Shown: in pieces, positions 8,858 through 16,042 of the stretch
Layout: each line of letters opens with the position of its first letter
Position numbering within the stretch: position 1 is the stretch's first letter
Assembly (NCBI GenBank): GCA_036511675.1
Contig: DATCBU010000097.1
Location: 22,186-86,185 of the forward strand
Length of the DNA stretch: 64,000 nucleotides
Direction: 5' to 3'
Source: Chersky-840 sp036511675
GTDB taxonomy: Bacteria; Actinomycetota; Acidimicrobiia; Acidimicrobiales; UBA8190
Made by a program: the position numbers and the translations under genes
The notes under the pieces: model-generated
Databases searched by the model: none
What the model was told of the DNA's origin: nothing
Seen by the model: the letters and a program-made list of their open reading frames with translations, nothing else

Positions 8858-9663
8858 GTGGCGCCATCAGTGACGACGGCTATCTGCTCGACAACCGGAT
8901 GGCGGTCGCCGGCTCCCGTCTCGAAGCCCTCGGGGCGATCTTCGACGCCACCACGTTCCGGCACCTCGACGCGCTCGGTCTCCGCGACGGCTGGCGCTGT
9001 TGGGAGGTGGGCGCCGGTGGGCCGTCGGTGGCCCAGTGGCTCGCCCGTCGGGTCGGGACGGCGGGTCGAGTGCTCGCGACTGACATCGACGTGTCGTGGG
9101 CCCGGGGCGCCGAGGGGTCCGGCATCGAGGTGCGGCGCCACGACGTCGCCGCCGACGAACCGCCGGCGGAAACCTTCGATCTCGTCCACGCCCGGTTGGT
9201 CCTCGTGCACGTGGTTGCCCGCGATCAGGCGTTGCGGTCCATGGTGCGGGTCCTGCGTCCCGGTGGCTGGCTGCTGATCGAGGACGCCGACCCGGCATTG
9301 CAGCCGTTGAGCTGCCTCGATCCCCGGACCCCCGAGGAGGAACGTGCCAACCGACTGCGCACCGGGTTCCGGGCGCTGATGGTGGAGCGGGGTGTGGACA
9401 TCGCCTACGGTCGGAAACTGCCTGGCCTCCTGCGCGGCGTCGGCTTGACCGACGTCGCCGCCGACGCGTACTTCCCCGTGGCCCTGCCGGCGTGTGCACT
9501 GCTCGAGGCCACCACCATCGGGGTGATCCGTGACCAGCTCGTCGAGCACGGGATCGCCACGGTCGAGGAGATCGAAGCGCACCTGGCCAGTGTGCGTGCC
9601 GGACGCCTCGACCTTGCGCAACCACCCATGATCTCGGCCTGGGGGCGGGTGCCCGAAGACTGA
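8854..9663 (+). CDS. SAM-dependent class I methyltransferase
   Basis: 269 residues. The SAM-binding motif I, WEVGAGGPSVAQWLA, is near residue 50, followed by the acidic loop ATDIDVSW, the motif IV region FDLVHARLVLVHV, and RVLRPGGWLLIEDAD (motif VI). The C-terminal third is a cap resembling UbiE-like or polyketide-tailoring methyltransferases. It closes the operon with a four-base overlap to the upstream gene. A methyl acceptor cannot be inferred. Its place with a CoA ligase, an SDR and barrel proteins suggests tailoring or demethylation-related chemistry on a small aromatic or polyketide-like acid. Confidence 0.85.
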   Translation: MSGAISDDGYLLDNRMAVAGSRLEALGAIFDATTFRHLDALGLRDGWRCWEVGAGGPSVAQWLARRVGTAGRVLATDIDVSWARGAEGSGIEVRRHDVAADEPPAETFDLVHARLVLVHVVARDQALRSMVRVLRPGGWLLIEDADPALQPLSCLDPRTPEEERANRLRTGFRALMVERGVDIAYGRKLPGLLRGVGLTDVAADAYFPVALPACALLEATTIGVIRDQLVEHGIATVEEIEAHLASVRAGRLDLAQPPMISAWGRVPED

Positions 9664-9750
9664 TCGTCTCCCGGCTTCGTCGATCGTTCCAGGCCCCCCG
9701 AGCGCCACCACGAATGCCGAGCCCGAGGGCGCTAGCGGAGCGGTCCCAGG

Positions 9751-9756
9751 TACGCT
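9751..9756 (+). promoter_or_regulatory. -10 element, leaderless transcript of the L,D-transpeptidase gene
   Basis: TACGCT ends seven bases before the ATG at 9764 and there is no ribosome-binding site. Transcription would begin at or next to the start codon. Confidence 0.55.
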
Positions 9757-9763
9757 TCTCCTG

Positions 9764-10798
9764 ATGCGTTTCCGCCGAAGCCCACCGCTGCGGAACACAG
9801 AACAGATGTGGTTGACGCCGTGGGCGCCGCCCCCCACGCCGGCGCCGCGGCGGCGGCCGAGGTGGCCCATCGGCGGGTCGAGTTCGCTCCTCCTGGTGAT
9901 CGCCGTGGCGTCGATCGCCACCGGGGGAACCGCCATCGCCTTGGGCCTGGCCGGAAGCCAGAGCCCCGCCCCCCACTCGGCTTCGCGCCACCAGGTGGCC
10001 ACCAAGGCGGCCGGGCACCCCGAGCAAGCCCCCGTCCTGATACCCGAGGCCCCCGCTCCGATCATCATCCCCCCCGCACCCAGTACCACGGCGGCCGTCG
10101 ACGTGAGCGCGCCCTTGGGCCCGGCCCCGAGCACCTGGAGGTCCAGGGTCGTTCCCGCCGTCGCTTCGCTCCTGAACAGCGTCCCCTCGAACGTCACCGA
10201 TCCCTCGGTGATCGCCACGGCGACGGTGCACACCATCCCCCTGTACACGACACCTGGAGCCCCCAAGCCCTCGAGCACGCTCGCCAATCCGAATTACCTG
10301 GGAGCAACCGTGACGCTGCTCGTCACCGGCTACCAACCGGGCTGGGTGCAGGCCTACATCCCGGTTCGTCCCAACGAGACCACGAGGTGGATCCCGAGCG
10401 CGGACGTCACCACGTCGTTCGTCACCGACCACATCGTCGTGAGCCTGTCGGCGCGCACGCTCACGCTGTACCACGACAATGCGCCCGTGTTCTCGAGCGA
10501 GGTCGCACCGGGAGCACCGAGCTCACCCACGCCGACGGGTTCGTTCTTCGTGGCCTACATCGTGAAGCTCACCGACCCGTCCAATGTCTACGGCCCGTAT
10601 GCCATGGGGACGTCGGCTTTCTCCAACACCTATTACAGCTTCGACGGAGGCCCGGGCCAGGTGGGGATCCACGGGACCAACGAGCCCTGGGTCATCGGGT
10701 CCTACGCCAGTCACGGCTGTGTCCGGCTGCCCAACGCGGCCATCACGACGCTGGCCCAACAGGTGGTGCCCGGCACGCCCGTCGAGATCGAGCACTGA
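9764..10798 (+). CDS. L,D-transpeptidase (YkuD domain), membrane-anchored
   Basis: 344 residues. A Pro/Arg-rich cytoplasmic N-terminus leads to one membrane segment (about 40-63), a long Pro/Ala/Ser linker to about 130, an SH3-like region (about 150-215) and a YkuD catalytic domain (about 222-342). The catalytic signature is intact: HGTN near 303 and SHGCVRLPN with nucleophile Cys319. It makes 3-3 cross-links in peptidoglycan or attaches proteins to it, outside the membrane. The ATG follows a -10-like TACGCT by seven bases, so the transcript is probably leaderless and separate from the upstream operon. Confidence 0.9.
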   Translation: MRFRRSPPLRNTEQMWLTPWAPPPTPAPRRRPRWPIGGSSSLLLVIAVASIATGGTAIALGLAGSQSPAPHSASRHQVATKAAGHPEQAPVLIPEAPAPIIIPPAPSTTAAVDVSAPLGPAPSTWRSRVVPAVASLLNSVPSNVTDPSVIATATVHTIPLYTTPGAPKPSSTLANPNYLGATVTLLVTGYQPGWVQAYIPVRPNETTRWIPSADVTTSFVTDHIVVSLSARTLTLYHDNAPVFSSEVAPGAPSSPTPTGSFFVAYIVKLTDPSNVYGPYAMGTSAFSNTYYSFDGGPGQVGIHGTNEPWVIGSYASHGCVRLPNAAITTLAQQVVPGTPVEIEH

Positions 10799-10888
10799 GC
10801 GGAACCGAGCACCACAGGGATCGAGCACCGAGCGGTGTGCCACGGATATCGGGTCCGACGGCACGATGACACGAAAGAACGGTGACCC

Positions 10889-11383
10889 ATGAAGGGCTAT
10901 GTACTCACGGTCGAAAAGACGGTCCCCGCCCCCCCCGAGGTCGTCTTCGACATCCTGACCGACGTGAGCCGACATCACCTGATCGACGGCTCGGGCATGC
11001 TCCGAGGCGCGAAAGTGGCCACTCCCCAGCGCCTGGTCCTCGGGTCGACCTTCGGCATGGGCATGAAGATGTTGGTCAATTACTCGACGCTGAACAGGGT
11101 GGTCGAGTTCGAGGACAACCGGCGCATCGCCTGGAAGACGGGCCCCACCGGCTTCATGGGCAAGCTGATGGGGGGCCGGGTGTGGCGCTACGAATTGGCG
11201 CCGGTGGACGGGGGCACCCTCGTCACAGAGAGCTGGGACATCACCCCCGACCCCCAGCGGGTCCTGTTGAAGCTCGGGGACATCTGGTCGGGCAAGACAC
11301 GCCGGGACATGGAGCGGACCCTCGAGCGGCTCAGCGTGCTGGTGGCCGGCCAAGGGGCGTCCGACAGCCCGGACCGAACCTGA
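10889..11383 (+). CDS. SRPBCC (polyketide cyclase/START-like) protein
   Basis: 164 residues with the START/SRPBCC pattern: an opening strand (MKGYVLTVEKTVPAPPEVVFDILTD region), a central beta sheet with TSMVEF-like strand RVVEFEDNRRIAWKTG, GRVWRYELAPVDGGTLVTESWD, and a long C-terminal helix (residues about 128-152) that closes the hydrophobic pocket. Such proteins bind or modify hydrophobic ligands, including lipids and polyketides. No catalytic residues can be named. It stands alone between the L,D-transpeptidase and a small membrane protein on the same strand. Confidence 0.75.
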   Translation: MKGYVLTVEKTVPAPPEVVFDILTDVSRHHLIDGSGMLRGAKVATPQRLVLGSTFGMGMKMLVNYSTLNRVVEFEDNRRIAWKTGPTGFMGKLMGGRVWRYELAPVDGGTLVTESWDITPDPQRVLLKLGDIWSGKTRRDMERTLERLSVLVAGQGASDSPDRT

Positions 11384-11482
11384 CGCTCGGGACGGGGAAC
11401 GCCCAGAGCATCCGCCTCCACCTCACGCTACGGTAGGCGCGTCGCAGGCCCCGAGCACCGGGCGCCCGAGGAGGGACAGGCC

Positions 11483-11881
11483 ATGCCGGACATCGTCGCT
11501 GGCGTCATCGGGATTGCGCTCGTCTTTATATGGATCTACTGCCTCTATGACGTCGTCACCACCCACGACGGACTTGTCCGGAACCTCCCCAAGATCGCCT
11601 GGTTCGTGATCGTCCTGCTCATCCCCGATCTCGGTTCCATCTTGTGGTTGGCCTTCGGCCGCCCTCGTATCCAGAGCCAGAGGATCGTCACCTTCGACGG
11701 GCGCCACGCCCGCGCCGCCAGCACCGGGCCTTCGGAGCTCGACATGTCGGGACTGGACCATCTGCATCCCGTCGTCCGTGAGCGTGAGGAACTGGCCCGG
11801 CTGCGCATGATGCAGGCACAACTCCAGCGGCGCGAGAACGAGCTGCGCCAGCGCGGCCTGGGCGAGAGCGCCGACTCGTAG
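11483..11881 (+). CDS. PLDc_N-domain small membrane protein
   Basis: 132 residues. Two membrane segments (about 4-24 and 37-57) enclose the PLDc_N hallmark: YCLYDVVTT, LPKIAW and LIPDLGSILWLAFGRPR. A cytoplasmic tail ends in an Arg/Glu-rich helix (REREELARLRMMQAQLQRRE) likely to form a coiled coil. The family is found at the N-terminus of cardiolipin synthases and as stand-alone proteins; its function is unknown. A GAGGAGGGA ribosome-binding site lies eight bases before the ATG, one of the stronger ones in this window. A TACGGT -10-like element is near 11429. Confidence 0.78.
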   Translation: MPDIVAGVIGIALVFIWIYCLYDVVTTHDGLVRNLPKIAWFVIVLLIPDLGSILWLAFGRPRIQSQRIVTFDGRHARAASTGPSELDMSGLDHLHPVVREREELARLRMMQAQLQRRENELRQRGLGESADS

Positions 11882-11945
11882 CCCGACATCCGGGCTGACC
11901 GGCCGAGTGGTGCGCTTCAGCCCCCGTCGTCGCTGACCCACGCTG

Positions 11946-12740
11946 GTGCCGAGCGCGCAGGTCAACGGGATCGAGCTGTACTACGAGCGCGCCGGCGTGG
12001 GGCCGAGGCTGTTGTTCCTGAACGGGTCGGGATCCACCCTGGCGTCGATCGCCCCCCTCATCGAGGTATTTGCCGGTCACCTCGACGTGGTGGCCCACGA
12101 CCAACGCGGGCTGGGTCGCAGCGCCGTTCCGCTGGGCCCGTACACGATGGCGCAGTACGCCGCTGACGCCCTGGGGCTCCTCGACACAGTGGGGTGGACG
12201 ACGTGTCGCGTGGTGGGGGTGAGCTTCGGCGGCATGGTGGCCCAGGAGCTGGCCGTGACCGCCCCCGCCCGCGTCGAGCGCCTGGCACTGCTGTGCACGT
12301 CGCCGGGAGGAGCGGGCGGCGCGTCGTACCCGCTGCACGAGCTGGCCGGATTGTCACCGTCCGAACGCGCCGAGGTCTCGACGCGACTGCTCGACTCCCG
12401 TTTCTCCGAGCAGTGGCTGGCGACGTACCCCCAGGACCACGCGCTCGTGGACACCATGGCGCAGAGGCGCTCGGCCCCGCTGTCCGCGGACGCCCGGCGG
12501 GGCGAAGCCGAACAGCTCGGTGCCCGACGCCATCACGACGTCTGGGACCGGCTCGGGCGCATCACCTGCCCGACCTTCGTGGGGGCGGGTCGGTTCGACG
12601 GCATCGCTCCGCTGTCCAACAGCCAGGCGATCGCAGGGCGCGTGGCGGGGGCGACCCTGCACGTCTACGAAGGAGGCCACGCCTTCTTCGCGCAGGACCG
12701 TCGTGCCCTGCCCGAGATCATCGAATTCCTGGGGTCGTGA
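11946..12740 (+). CDS. Alpha/beta hydrolase
   Basis: 264 residues, alpha/beta hydrolase fold. The oxyanion region FLNGSGST is near residue 26, the nucleophile elbow GVSFGG near 94 and the catalytic His in GGHAFF near 246. The cap is short. HDQRGLGRSAVP resembles esterases and 3-oxoadipate enol-lactonase-like members, but specificity is not readable. It starts at a GTG (11946). Its TGA stop lies inside the left arm of the hairpin at 12731-12753, where it meets the convergent dehalogenase-like gene. Confidence 0.85.
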   Translation: MPSAQVNGIELYYERAGVGPRLLFLNGSGSTLASIAPLIEVFAGHLDVVAHDQRGLGRSAVPLGPYTMAQYAADALGLLDTVGWTTCRVVGVSFGGMVAQELAVTAPARVERLALLCTSPGGAGGASYPLHELAGLSPSERAEVSTRLLDSRFSEQWLATYPQDHALVDTMAQRRSAPLSADARRGEAEQLGARRHHDVWDRLGRITCPTFVGAGRFDGIAPLSNSQAIAGRVAGATLHVYEGGHAFFAQDRRALPEIIEFLGS

Positions 12741-12753
12741 CGCTCACGACCCC
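12731..12753. terminator. Perfect bidirectional hairpin containing both stop codons
   Basis: GGGGTCGTGA, loop CGC, TCACGACCCC: a 10-bp stem without mismatch. The plus-strand TGA (12738-12740) ends the left arm and the minus-strand stop (12744-12746) begins the right arm. It lies exactly between two convergent genes, so it can end transcription in both directions. There is no U-tract on either side. Confidence 0.75.
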
Positions 12754-13751
12754 GGGGTGGTCGCCTCGATGAAGTCGGCGACGATGTGACCGAGCTCCTC
12801 GCCTTTGTCCTCCTGGACGAAGTGCCCGGCACCGGCGATGGTCGGGTGGGCCCGACCGGCCGCCCCGGGCACGCGTTGTTGGAATACCCGCTCCCAACCC
12901 CTGGTGGCGGGGTCGCCGTCGGAGAAGGCGGTGAGAAAGGGCCGCTCCCACCGCTCGAGCGCCTCCATGGTGGCTCGTCCGATACGGGCCCCGGGGTCGC
13001 TGCGGGTCAGGGGGATGAGCCCGGTCATCTGGCGCAGGCCGGCGGTGAAGGACTGGTCGGGGAACGGCGCATCGTAGGCGGCGAGCACGTCGGGAGGCAG
13101 CGGACCCGACGAGGCGTAGAGGAAGGTGCTCGCCCTCAGTTCCGGCGCCCGTAGGCAGTACTGCACGTAGTCGAGGAGGGATTCCTCGAGCACCACCCGC
13201 CCGTCGGCGACGCCGTAGTTGGCCCAGGTCAACAGCCCCTCGAGTGCGGGATCCGAGGTGTGCAAGACGGTGTTCGACGCCACCACCCGGGCGAACCGCT
13301 CCCCCACGGCCGCCAACGCGCCCAACCCGATGGGCCCACCCCAGTCCTGGACGACCAGGGTGAGCTCGCCCGCGTCGAGTTGCTCCACGAAGCTCGTCAT
13401 CCAGTCGACATGGCGCCGGTAGGTGTACTGCGTCGGGTCCGAGGGCTTGTCCGACCGGCCGAACCCCACGTTGTCGGGTGCCACCACGCGCAGTCCCCGT
13501 CGGGCCAAGACGGCGATGACTTTGCGATACAGAAACGACCACGTGGGTTGCCCGTGGAGGAGGAGCACGACCGGCGCCTCTCGTGGGCCGGTGTCCACGT
13601 AGTGCATGCGCATAGGGTCGATCCCCTCGGCTCGCACCGACAGGTACTGCGGCTCGAACGGGAAATCGCGGAGCGCGGCAAAGCACTCGTCTGGTGTGCG
13701 CACGAACTCTGTGGGGGGTCGACCTGATGGGTCTCGACCGGTGGCGCTCAC
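12744..13751 (-). CDS. Haloalkane dehalogenase-like alpha/beta hydrolase
   Basis: 335 residues, close in pattern to haloalkane dehalogenase subfamily I (DhlA type). HGQPTWSFLYRK gives the oxyanion region, and VQDWGG the nucleophile Asp136 with the halide-stabilising Trp137. The acid is likely in FSDGDPATR and the catalytic His is in AGHFVQED. With an Asp nucleophile rather than Ser, the expected reaction is hydrolytic C-halogen cleavage, though some members are epoxide hydrolase-like or of unknown activity. It starts at a GTG with an upstream TAGCAC -10-like element near 13770 and is transcribed alone. Confidence 0.82.
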   Translation of the reverse strand: MSATGRDPSGRPPTEFVRTPDECFAALRDFPFEPQYLSVRAEGIDPMRMHYVDTGPREAPVVLLLHGQPTWSFLYRKVIAVLARRGLRVVAPDNVGFGRSDKPSDPTQYTYRRHVDWMTSFVEQLDAGELTLVVQDWGGPIGLGALAAVGERFARVVASNTVLHTSDPALEGLLTWANYGVADGRVVLEESLLDYVQYCLRAPELRASTFLYASSGPLPPDVLAAYDAPFPDQSFTAGLRQMTGLIPLTRSDPGARIGRATMEALERWERPFLTAFSDGDPATRGWERVFQQRVPGAAGRAHPTIAGAGHFVQEDKGEELGHIVADFIEATTPGS

Positions 13752-13772
13752 CTGCTCGCTGCGATCAAGGTG

Positions 13773-14237
13773 CTAGGCGGTCCCGCCACCCGAGTGGGCC
13801 TTTTTCGCCGCCATCCAGTCCTTCATTGCAGGAGCGAAGTTGGCAGGGTTGTACACGTCCTCTTCAGACGAGAATTGCATGGTGCCCGCATACTTGAGGA
13901 TCGTGATGTTGGCGGACTGGTACACCCCCCCGTCTCCGGGGTCGTTGAAGCGGTTCTCGATCTGACAGATCCACCAGCCGCGTTCCTCGTCGCAGACGCA
14001 CCAGTCGTGGGGGAACATGGTCATCTCGTTGTTGGGCCACTCCGCCATCGTGGAGGAGATCCACTCGAAGATCCGCTCTCGACCGACGAAACGACCGAAC
14101 AGATGCTCGATGTACTCGGCATCCTCGGTGAACAGCTCCACCCATGGTCGCCAGTCGCCGCTGCGACCCGACTCGTTCGCCACGGCCAGGTAATTGTCGT
14201 GCGCCCGCTGCAGCTCGGCGCGGTCCCACGTGCCCAC
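13773..14237 (-). CDS. SnoaL/NTF2-like protein
   Basis: 154 residues with the cone-shaped NTF2 pattern: a long first helix (LQRAHDNYLAVANESGRSGDWRPWVELF), then EDAEYIEHLFGRFVGRERI, a typical SnoaL strand-helix, and several C-terminal strands. The C-terminal 35 residues (EDVYNPANFAPAMKDWMAAKK) form an extra helix. Members include steroid delta-isomerases, cyclases and ring-hydroxylating dioxygenase beta subunits; no catalytic Asp can be assigned with confidence. The GTG start has AGGGGGT just upstream. It lies between the dehalogenase-like gene and a truncated gene, all on the minus strand. Confidence 0.78.
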   Translation of the reverse strand: MGTWDRAELQRAHDNYLAVANESGRSGDWRPWVELFTEDAEYIEHLFGRFVGRERIFEWISSTMAEWPNNEMTMFPHDWCVCDEERGWWICQIENRFNDPGDGGVYQSANITILKYAGTMQFSSEEDVYNPANFAPAMKDWMAAKKAHSGGGTA

Positions 14238-14258
14238 GGATACCCCCTGTGTCGGTGG

Positions 14259-14600
14259 TCAGTCGAGCGCGAAGCTGGTCGCACCGATGAACAGGTCACG
14301 TGCGAGAGCGTCGTCGCCGGTGACGACGGTAGCAATCGTGGCCGGGTCCATGCGGTTGGCCACCAGTCGGCAGAAGTTCACAGCGTCGAGCACGATGCGC
14401 ACGTCCACGGGCCCCTCGGGTCGCAGACCATCGGGTGAGGTGCCCAACGGGGTCTGCCAGGCACCACCCCCGGGCCCGGTGAGAACGATCCGGGCCTGGC
14501 GCCCCTGGCCCGGGCGCCCGGCTTGTCGCATGCCGGCGAGAAGCATCGAGACGGCCAACTCGGTCATGAGCCGCAGGCCGGCGGGATCGGGTGCCTGCAC
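14259..14600 (-). CDS. MDMPI C-terminal domain protein, probably N-terminally truncated
   Basis: About 113 residues from a GTG at 14600; an ATG at 14567 is the alternative. The sequence VRIVLDAVNFCRLVANR and VVTGDDALARDLF are hallmarks of the C-terminal (SCP2-like) domain of mycothiol-dependent maleylpyruvate isomerase family proteins. Complete members of about 250 residues also carry an N-terminal DinB-like helical bundle. Nothing like that domain precedes it in any frame; the upstream bases look non-coding. Either a remnant whose 5' half was lost, or a small stand-alone domain. It is 21 bases upstream of the SnoaL gene on the same strand. Confidence 0.5.
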   Translation of the reverse strand: MQAPDPAGLRLMTELAVSMLLAGMRQAGRPGQGRQARIVLTGPGGGAWQTPLGTSPDGLRPEGPVDVRIVLDAVNFCRLVANRMDPATIATVVTGDDALARDLFIGATSFALD

Positions 14601-14995
14601 GGGGCGGGTGGTGGCGCGACAGATGTCTTCTTCGTCGGTCCATCGAGGCCTGGAAGGGCAGGAAGCCACCTCGGCACGCTGCTTTGACGTCTTCGGCTCA
14701 GGGCGCCGGCGGTTTTGAGGGGTGCTTGTCCAAGACAACCTTGTCAATTTTCGGGATATCGGGCGGAGACGAGACTCATTAGAGTACGTCTGAGCTGGAG
14801 CGGAGCGAGATTGGGAGCTGGAGCTCGGTGGGGGCCACTGTCTGGACAACCGTGCCCGGTGTACATCGAGCCTTGTCGAGAGCACGGTGAACAAGAGCCC
14901 ATGACACGATGTCGAGGTGTTCGACCCCTCGAGAACCACGGTCGAGTAGGCCCCGCCCACGGACGGGCAGGGGCGCAGAGATTGCACGGCGGGGC
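14601..14995. other. Intergenic region upstream of the ABC transporter
   Basis: About 395 bases with no convincing open frame. It holds a palindrome with an extra half-site (14726-14745) and a TAGAGT -10-like element near 14778. The remainder shows no tRNA, repeat or mobile-element feature that I can see. Confidence 0.5.
14726..14745. promoter_or_regulatory. Palindromic operator candidate
   Basis: TTGTC-caa-GACAA (14726-14738) is a perfect inverted repeat, followed two bases later by a third TTGTC (14741-14745). It lies about 30 bases before a TAGAGT -10-like element in the leader of the ABC permease gene, where a repressor could act. The cognate regulator is unknown. Confidence 0.35.
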
Positions 14996-16042
14996 ATGCT
15001 AGGGATCACACTGCAGGATCTGCGCTATCGCGCTCGGCAGTTCCTGATCGCCGTCGTGGGCGCGGGGTTGATCTTCGCCATGACGCTGCTTCTCTCGGGC
15101 CTGGCGGCCGGGTTCGGGGTCGAGGTCGATCAGACGGTCGCGGGAATGGGCTCCCAAGCGTGGGTGGTGGCCCAGGGCTCATCGGGCCGGATCTCCTCGC
15201 TGGCCCCCATGCCGGCCGCCACCGAGCTGGCCGTGAAGAATGCACCGGGTGTGCACCGGGCCGACCCGTTGGTCGTCGTCCCGCAGGCGGCCTCGGTCGA
15301 CCGTTCGCTCCGTAGCATCGTCCTCGTCGGCTCCAACGCCGGTGCTCTCGGCCTTCCCCCGCTCGTAAGCGGGCGACCGGTGAGGGCCAAGGGGGAGGCG
15401 GTCGTCGACGGCAGACTTGGCCTCGGTCTCGGCCAACGGTTCGCCGTGTCGGGCAACACCTTGACGGTGGTGGGCACCGTCAGTGGCAGAACTCTGCTGG
15501 GCGGGATTCCTGATGCCTATGTCTCGCTTGGAGAGGCCCAGGCCATCGTCTTCGAGGGTCGACCCCTCGTCAGCGCCATCATCACCACGGGAGTGCCGCG
15601 TTCGCTTCCGTCGGGGCTCACCGAGTTGTCCAATGCCCAGATCGAGAGCCGCAGCTTGGCCCAGATGGCCTCGGCCGTCTCTTCCATCGACAATTCGCGG
15701 GCCTTCTCATGGGTCATCGCCGCAGTCATCGTGGCCGCTCTGGTGTACGTGACCGCCCTCGAACGGACGAGGGACTTCGCCGTGATGAAGGCGTTGGGTG
15801 CGTCGTCGAGATCTCTTTTCCTCGGCTTGGCCGCGCAAGCCGTCCTGGTGGCGCTGGCAGCAGCCGCGATCGGAGCGGTGCTGGCCAATTTCATGACGGG
15901 GATCTTCGACCAACCCGTGGACATCCCGTCGAGCGCGTTCGTGGTTCTCCCCGTGTCGGCACTTGTGGTCGGCCTGCTCGCCAGCCTGGTGGCGCTGCGT
16001 CGGGCGGTGTCGGTCGACCCGGCCACGGCGTTCGCAGGATGA
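14996..16042 (+). CDS. ABC transporter permease, FtsX/MacB type
   Basis: 348 residues. A first membrane segment (about 14-40) is followed by an extracellular MacB-like periplasmic-core region (about 40-235) and three C-terminal membrane segments (about 238-262, 283-310, 318-342). The signature cytoplasmic loop TRDFAVMKALGASS is typical of FtsX-family permeases. Partner of the ATPase encoded immediately downstream, whose start overlaps this stop (ATGA). From memory, the pair resembles Rv0072/Rv0073 of M. tuberculosis in size and domain order, annotated there as a glutamine transporter. FtsX-type permeases more often drive lipid, peptide or lipoprotein movement, so that substrate label should not be transferred. 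Confidence 0.85.
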   Translation: MLGITLQDLRYRARQFLIAVVGAGLIFAMTLLLSGLAAGFGVEVDQTVAGMGSQAWVVAQGSSGRISSLAPMPAATELAVKNAPGVHRADPLVVVPQAASVDRSLRSIVLVGSNAGALGLPPLVSGRPVRAKGEAVVDGRLGLGLGQRFAVSGNTLTVVGTVSGRTLLGGIPDAYVSLGEAQAIVFEGRPLVSAIITTGVPRSLPSGLTELSNAQIESRSLAQMASAVSSIDNSRAFSWVIAAVIVAALVYVTALERTRDFAVMKALGASSRSLFLGLAAQAVLVALAAAAIGAVLANFMTGIFDQPVDIPSSAFVVLPVSALVVGLLASLVALRRAVSVDPATAFAG

